A program made the position numbers and the translations under genes. Positions 57,830 through 64,000 of a DNA stretch of 64,000 nt are shown in pieces. Every line of letters starts with the position of its first letter. Within the stretch, counting starts at the first letter, position 1. Under the pieces are notes generated by a model. The model did not search any database. It saw only the letters and a program-made list of their open reading frames with translations, and was not told the DNA's origin. The stretch lies in NCBI RefSeq assembly GCF_014905175.1, contig NC_057791.1:14698177-14762176 (forward strand), read 5' to 3'. This DNA is from Aphidius gifuensis (taxonomy: Eukaryota > Arthropoda > Insecta > Hymenoptera > Braconidae).

Positions 57830-58389
57830 AATTTATTAGTGATATTATATGGCATTTATTGTTTGATTATATTCAATTCGTTTCATTTTGAAATACAAAA
57901 GTATAGTAGAATTATTATAGAAAAGTAAAAAAAATAGTATAGTTTCATATGCCGGAGTAATTTTGACCAATTTCGACCAGGGATATTACATTATTTATTT
58001 TATTTATTTTTTGCGCATACTGTGAAGATTGGCAACTCTGACGTGCGCAAAAACCGGTTTGAAAGTGGTCATGTCATATAGGGAAGAGGATGCTGCAGTT
58101 GCATTCGTTGCAAATCCAGGCAGATTCTGCTAGCTGCTCAACCATACAGGTGGTTCTCTGCTCAACAAGTTAAAACTAGTCGTAACAATTGTTAGACGAC
58201 ATTTCGACCACGTGAAAAAGAAGGTACAGTCTTAACAATTTATTATTTATTTTCCATTAAATTATTCATATTTATTGGAGGTTTTTGAAAATTCAGAGAA
58301 CCTGTTAATTGTATGAAATAATAAATAATTAATAACATATTATTAATTGAATAACTCTTTTATTGTTTTTTTATAGATTAACCTGAAAT
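57830..58389 (+). promoter_or_regulatory. 5' UTR intron and promoter region of FBXL-5
   Basis: Similar to 51120-51654. Donor GTACAG at 58224, acceptor at 58376, CACGTG at 58209-58214, and GATTGGCAACTCTGACGTGC upstream. The intron carries an extra insertion relative to FBXL-4. Confidence 0.5.
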
Positions 58390-59967
58390 ATGGAGACTAT
58401 TGCAATTGACACCCAATGGATTGAAACATTCAAGTTAATTTCGAAAGAAGAGGTAAGTACTGAGTTATATAATGTTGATGATGATTTTTCATTGTCAATT
58501 TTAAGTTGCTGTAACTTTTGGTTAATAATAAAATCAAATGATAAATTATTGTTTATTTCACAGGTCGAATCACCTACTAAAATACATAAAAATGATGTTC
58601 GTCCACGTATAACAGACACAGTAAATGAAAGTAATAAAATACTGAGTGAAAGTCAAGAAAATTTTTTCGGACAGCGTCATTGGCGTATGATGCGCATGCA
58701 GCCACTATTTTCAAGTCAACCAAGACTTGAAAAGAGTAAGTAATAATAAAATCAATATCAATTAACAGTATAATTTTAGATAAAATAAAGAAAAGTAATA
58801 GAATAATTCAATAATAATAATTTTCATTTTTTTAGTATGTAACGATTGGAAAAATAATTTTGTTGATTCCGGCTTTACAACATATAATTTTCTTGAACCA
58901 ATCGATAAATCATTTGAAGATGAAGAAGATGATTTCAAATATCTAATTAATCTTTGTGGATGTACCTTGACGAGTCTCAATTTATATTATTATCCTGTTT
59001 CTTCCGTGATGCAATTGATTAAATCTAAGTGTCCAAATCTCAATGCACTTTTATTAAGATTTAAAGAAGTGGAAAGTAAAGATTTTGATGATGTTTTTTC
59101 GAACATGAGTCATCTTGAAACATTAATAATTAATTGGCCACGTAAAAACTTAACTTTCCCAATGACTTTGATCAAGTCATTAGAACAAGTTTGTGAAACT
59201 TTAAAAACTTTATTTATTTTATGCGAAGGTGAAAGATCTTGGCTTTCTGACAGAACATTTACATTCGATTCTTTGGTAAGTACATAAATTTTACAACTAT
59301 GACAATATAAAAAACAAATGTTATTTATTTTTTTCTATTATCGATAATTAATAATAAATTATTTATCTTTCAGGTATTAGCTCCAGAAACTGAAGCTTTA
59401 ATGGATGTAATCGGTAATATGAAAAATCTCAAGTGTGCAAGAATCTCATTGGAATATGGTTTTACAGATGAATTATTCATGAAACTTACCAATAATTGTA
59501 AAAATTTGATATCTTTAAAAGTCCGTAGTCCAAATATAACGGATAAAGGTTTAATTGCAGTCAATAACTTGAAACGATTAGAATATTTTTCCCTTGATTT
59601 AATGGGAGCAAATATAGAAAATAATTTCATCACTGATCGGTCAGTTCAATGTTTGTTCAACAACAATATGGAAGAGTTGTATCTACCGAATTGTATTAAA
59701 ATCACCAATAGCTCAGTGATCGAACTTGTTAAAAATTTACCGAATTTACGAACTCTCGATATTAGAAATACGAAAGCAACTATTGAAGTTGTCGAAGAAG
59801 TTGCTAAACTATTAGAAGACAGTGAAATAAGCTTAACCATATATGTGTCTTTCAAAATTAATGATTATAACTCTTTTGTAGTAGAGTGGGAACAGCCATT
59901 CTTCGTCGTACAAGTTAACCGAGCACTAAGGTTTAAGAGTTCATTTAGAGATAACCAAATTCAATAA
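58390..59967 (+). CDS. LRR/RNI protein FBXL-5, 422 aa, 4 exons
   Basis: Exons 58390-58452, 58564-58735, 58836-59275 and 59374-59967 sum to 1269 bases (423 codons), open. Starts METIAIDTQWIETFKLISKE. The basic HWRMMRMQPLFSSQPRLEK stretch and LRR series are conserved. The exon-3 N-terminal part differs most (YNFLEPIDKSFEDEEDDFKY) and the C-terminus ends SSFRDNQIQ, one residue shorter. It is intermediate between FBXL-2/3/4 and FBXL-1. Downstream at 60590 lies a relic of the same 3' end. Confidence 0.83.
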
Positions 59968-60589
59968 TAAATTTTTGCTTATGTTTTTTTATGAAACACA
60001 TATATATGGTAATATTAATATTTTTTGTTTAATTTTAGTTTTGAAAAATTGTAAATACCATTTTGTTTTTTGAAAACTTAAAACCTCAAGATGTTATGCG
60101 AGAATGCATGTGACACGTGGAGATATTGATATACTTGTATATTTTTTTTCTTACAAATTTGTATTTTTAATGACTATTACAAATTGTAAATATTATCATG
60201 ACTACTCGACAATTGAGTTTTATAACAAAATAATATTTATTTAAAAAAAAAAAAATGTCAACAACTAAAAACAAATAATGAGGTTTTAAAAAATTAAGTC
60301 TATTTATAAGTCTTAAAAAGTTGTAAATATTTACCACATTGTTTTTCAAAATATTTTAAACATACCAGTTAGTAATTAATTTTTTTACTAATTTAATTTT
60401 AATATTATATTATTAATTTCCAAAAGAGATTCAAGAGTTTAATTGTACTAATTTTATAAAAGTAATGGATAATGTTCTGATTTCAATAAATTTACTTTAC
60501 GAATTTATTTTCATCTACTTGTCATTTATTGCCCTATAATAATAAAAAATTGTCTATTGATAAAAATTTATGTTTCAATAATTTGTTTT
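59968..60589. other. 3' flank of FBXL-5
   Basis: Mirrors the 3' flanks of FBXL-2/3/4 with more divergence. No gene. Confidence 0.5.
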
Positions 60590-60670
60590 TGTTTTTACAG
60601 CAGAGGTTTAGAAAATCAAACCAAGCACTAATGTTTGGGAGTTCATTTAGAGATTACCATACTTAGTAAT
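60590..60670 (+). pseudogene. Relic of an FBXL 3' end
   Basis: After TTTTTACAG it reads NQALMFGSSFRDYHT and a stop, matching the last codons of the FBXL genes (NRALRFKSSYREYHTQF). The following 250 bases are a second copy of the FBXL 3' flank. Confidence 0.6.
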
Positions 60671-60899
60671 AAATATTGTCTTTGCTTATGTTTTTTTTTA
60701 AAACACATACATATGGTAATATAAATATTTTTCGTTCAATATTACTTCTAAAAAATTGTGAATATCATATTGTTTATTGAAATTTTTCAAACATATAGTT
60801 CAATTAATTTAATCACTAACTTAATTCGTAATATTTGAATAAAAACAATGAAGAATGTGATTTTAATAAATCTACTTTATTATCAGTTCAATTATATCT

Positions 60900-61440
60900 A
60901 GTCGTTTTTTCTTGCCTCATAATAACAAAAAAAAATTATTGAATATACTTGTATTTGTCTTTTTTTTTCTGGTTGTTTTTATTAAGTAATATTTCAAATA
61001 ACTTATTTGTGATTCGTGAGGACCAAATATTCATAATCTCAAAGAGATTAACAAAATGATATCACAGTCGAACAATGAAAATATAACATACAATTAATTT
61101 GTAAAATATTACCTGAGATATTTTGTAAAAATTTACTTTGCTTATATTTGATAGAAAAAAAAATTATTTTTAAATAAATTAAAGCAAAGAATGTAACTCG
61201 AGATTGTTGCAAAAAAAAAAATAAATAAATAAACATAGATGCAGTAGCATGTAAATTGTAAACACTCGTAAAATAAAAAAAAAAAAAAACATGGAGTTGA
61301 ATATTTACGTGTGTATTATTAGAAAAAAAAAAACTTGTATGATCTAATTTTTGTTCCATAGAAAAACTTGGACCAAGTCATTTATTGTTTCATGAGTCAT
61401 AAAATTAACTCAATATTTTTGAAAAACAAATCAGAATTAA
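60900..61440. other. Intergenic, AT-rich
   Basis: No gene. About 60960-61300 is a diverged inverse of 33300-33550 (CCAAATATT.. after GATTCGTGAGGA, then AACTCGAGAT, AACATAGA.GCAGTAGCATGTAAATTGTA), so it belongs to the same duplicated flank. Confidence 0.4.
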
Positions 61441-61456
61441 TAATTAAATAAAATAA

Positions 61457-62274
61457 TGTACATATTTAAAGAAGGTGCAAGTTGGAGCCGTGCTAGTTTG
61501 GCTATTGATGAATGTAACAGCATGCCCACCATTGCTTACGTTGATTGAAAATCAGCAAACGCTGAAAAAAATTTCAACAAGTACAACAGTATTCTCCACA
61601 AAAAACTACGTATGTATGTATCAATATAATTAATATTAAAAAAAAAAATAAACATATAATTTTATGTCATAAAACATATCAATCGTTATGTATATTTCAA
61701 ACAATAGCTGCTAAATTTTTTCAACATTTTAAGAAATTAATATTACTTTTATTTTTTTAGGAAAATATGAATGTTGTTTAATATCCAGAAATCAGTTGTC
61801 TAATTAAAATGCGACATGTCACTATCACTTTCTGATGCAATTGGCATAAGTTTAGATCTTTTACGAGAGAAGAAAGATTTTATTGATACCACTGATGAAA
61901 TAATATCTCGTACATCTGCTAGTCTCAGAGTTAAAATATTTGAAGCAATAATAGAAATAAAAAACGAATTCATAAAAGATGAAAATGAAAAATTAATAAA
62001 TGCATCAAAATGCATTGATCATAAAAAAGTGTCAGTAACATCAAAAAAACAAAAAAAAAACTGATGTCACTAAAATTTTAGACAGTGAATTTGATGCTAT
62101 ACATAGAATATAAAAAATCGTTGATACAGATTGATCAAGAAAAAGTGTCAGTAGCATCACAAAAAACAGCTTTAAGTAACAAAAAAGTTCTCTTTCAGGG
62201 TGAAGTCAAGAATCTTATTTCAAGTCTTCTTCGTGCTCGTAAGTTTTATCCCTACGTTTATCAATTAATTAATG
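61457..62274 (+). other. Unidentified exon-like stretches
   Basis: Three coding-like pieces: about 61457-61546 (MYIFKEGASWSRASLAIDEC), 61816-62064 (an 82-codon frame starting MSLSLSDAIGISLDLL, acidic-basic and probably helical, ending in a lysine run at an A-rich frameshift-prone tract), and about 62085-62274 (VSVASQKTALSNKKV, then GEVKNLISSLLRARKFYPYV, before a GTAAGT donor). KKVSVTSKK and EKVSVASQK suggest an internal repeat. No family recognised. May belong with the MA3 relic that follows. Confidence 0.3.
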
Positions 62275-62551
62275 TAAGTTTATTTTTGTTAATTAATTTC
62301 TTTTTTTTTTTCATATATAATTTAATAGTCAACTTTATTTGTTATTAAAGATGAATAATGCAAGCTTCTCAGATCTGCCTCTGGTCATATAAAGACGTGG
62401 TCGTGTCATTTTTAATTTCGGAACTGCTGTGTAATTATTATTTACAATCTTGAATTAACCGGAATGTAGATACTTTATTTCATGATAAAAAAAAGTGTGT
62501 ATTTATTTTTAATCTTTAAAATTCATATATTTTTTCCATTTAATTTTATAG

Positions 62552-62915
62552 GATTCCGTATATGAATTCGAGAAAAAATTTGATGATTCAATTTATCCAT
62601 ATTTTATGCGTGAATCATCAAATATTATTTTGGATAGACCATCTATTGATCGAGAAAACTACTCCATGATACTTGCAGAGATGATCAAATCATCTATCTT
62701 TCCGCTTTCATTATTTAAATGAGAGTAAGTGAAATATTAAATAATAGATTTTTTGTATTATCTGTCAAGTTTAATTGTAATTTTTTAACTATCGATAACT
62801 GCTGAAATAAAGATTACATACACGCAGGTATGATAAATTACTAGAATTACATGAAGAGCTTGTCATTGATCTTCCTCAATTATGGACATATTTAGTTGAA
62901 ATACTGAGTCAGTTA
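62552..62915 (+). pseudogene. MA3-domain relic, eIF4G-like
   Basis: Exon 62552-62724 reads VYEFEKKFDDSIYPYF, then ILDRPSIDRENYSMILAEMI, with a TGA just before its GTAAGT donor. The next exon (from 62828, after ACGCAG) reads YDKLLELHEELVIDLPQLW, then TYLVEIL. The spacing and wording fit the MA3 region of eIF4G, where the family has ES-LERS-I-REHMGQLL and later ...L-DIP-hWLYLAEL. eIF4G is the translation-initiation scaffold. The stop and the missing rest make it a fragment. Assignment rests on this one region. Confidence 0.45.
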
Positions 62916-62964
62916 ATTTTTTTTTCTTCTTTTTATCAACAAAAAAAAAAAAAAAAAATGGATA

Positions 62965-63262
62965 ACAATAACACAGACTGATATTTAAAAGTCTAAGATT
63001 TGACAAGTTTTTGAAAATAGTAGGCTCAAGATTGGTAAGTTTGTTTGACTTTAAAATCAAACAAGTTGGTGATTCTAGATCACTGAATATTTCTCGTGGA
63101 AGAGATGTTAAATTTCTGTTAGCCATATTAATTTCCTCGGTATCATAATCGTCAGACACACTTTTTATGTAAAAGACAGAACTTGAATCGCAAAAATATT
63201 TTATGCATGTTGATGCTAAAACACTTAATAATAACAAAAAGAAATTGAAAAAAAAAAAACAT
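62965..63262 (-). pseudogene. Secreted LRR protein, 5' fragment
   Basis: Minus strand reads a hydrophobic signal-peptide core (FLLLLSVLAS), then INMANRNLTSLPREIF, CLILKSNKLTNLEPTIF and NLSNLRLLNIS, that is, an LRR N-cap and two repeats. The only upstream ATG (63262) is out of frame by one step across a 12-T tract, and the 3' side runs into A/T homopolymers (62917-62958). Either an indel in the T tract broke the gene or it is an assembly error. The 3' part of the gene is not found. Related in type, not in close sequence, to the LRR gene at 14628. Confidence 0.55.
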
Positions 63263-64000
63263 TTGAAAATATAAGTTATAAAATTTAGTTATAAAAAAAA
63301 ATAAAAGTTATTCAATGAGCCTTTAAAGAAACGTGACGGTAATGATTGAATTAGGTTTTTTTTTTTTATTTTTTCAAGTACGATGACTCGTGTAGTTCGT
63401 CATGTATTTTAGTGATTAGACAAAATTATTTTTTGTGATTCATTGAAAAGTATAAAATTAGTTCACACGTAAAAAAAATTATGTAAATGAATTTCTTAAA
63501 TTGTTTTAAACTTAAAATATACTAGCCTGTTGTATATAAATAATAAAAAAGTTATTGAAAAATTTACATGCATATAAAAGTGTTTAAAATTATTGGACCA
63601 ATTATCCTCAAAAAAAATATAATTATTTGTAATTTGCAATAATAATTATGTATTAGTACTTGATGTATATTTTTACTATTACTCATATCAATTTATTATA
63701 ATCTAACGACGGAATTAATTTCATTTTTTTATCGGACATTAAGCATTGTATACGTCGACAGTTATTTTCCAAAAAAAATCATTTACATGAATAATATTAT
63801 TCAAGACTATTTTTATCAAATATAAAAAATTTAAAATTTAAAAATTTAATTTAAATTTAAAAAATTTATTTAAAATAAAACAAAAAAATTACATTGTATA
63901 AATCACTGGATATAAAAAAAAAATGATCACGTTATTAGTGCCACGTTGTCATAAAAAATACAATTCATATTTATTTATTTATTTATCATTTTGAAGAGCC
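63263..64000. other. Intergenic, AT-rich
   Basis: No gene or RNA recognised. Low-complexity TTTAAA-type runs near 63830-63880. Confidence 0.4.

Noticed and set aside
61048..61359. 103-codon minus-strand phenylalanine-rich frame
   Set aside because: Made of A/T homopolymers on the opposite strand of a duplicated flank. No credible protein.

Overview
The window is an AT-rich stretch of an animal nuclear genome. Genes have GT-AG introns, AATAAA signals and arthropod-type core promoters. Gene content fits an insect, and the mix of expanded MATH-BTB genes, a secreted TLR-ectodomain-like leucine-rich-repeat (LRR) protein and very low GC is most like a hymenopteran parasitoid. That placement is an inference. 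No tRNA, rRNA or CRISPR array was seen.

Layout. 1-14 kb: three minus-strand MATH-BTB (SPOP/TD-POZ-like) genes, one cut short by a nonsense codon, plus a MATH-only fragment. These sit among decayed pieces of unrelated genes (mitochondrial intermediate peptidase, RCL1, a gustatory receptor) and several foldback or tandem repeats. 14.6-17.7 kb: a single-exon 1015-residue secreted LRR protein behind a textbook TATA/Inr promoter. 19-32 kb: two plus-strand MATH-BTB genes on a repeated unit, the first copy of a four-exon LRR/RNI gene family (FBXL-like, here FBXL-1), and a family of about 1.1-kb terminal-inverted-repeat elements. 33.5-39.2 kb: FBXL-2 and a two-TM protein assembled from short phase-2 symmetric exons. 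40-45.5 kb: a 14-exon PDGF/VEGF-receptor-like receptor tyrosine kinase. 45.0-55.5 kb: a large inverted duplication carrying FBXL-3 and FBXL-4 head to head and two broken ends of the receptor gene. 58-60 kb: FBXL-5. 61.5-63.3 kb: relics of an eIF4G-like MA3 exon and of a secreted LRR gene.

The unifying theme is birth and death of genes. MATH-BTB proteins act in known cases as CUL3 ubiquitin-ligase adaptors, and RNI-type LRR proteins often act as SCF receptors, so two classes of candidate E3 substrate receptors are expanding together. The LRR gene could be an effector such as a venom component, but the sequence alone does not show that. Exon models for the five FBXL genes, the two-TM gene and the receptor kinase were built by hand from splice sites. 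Their summed coding lengths are all divisible by three with no internal stops, which supports them.
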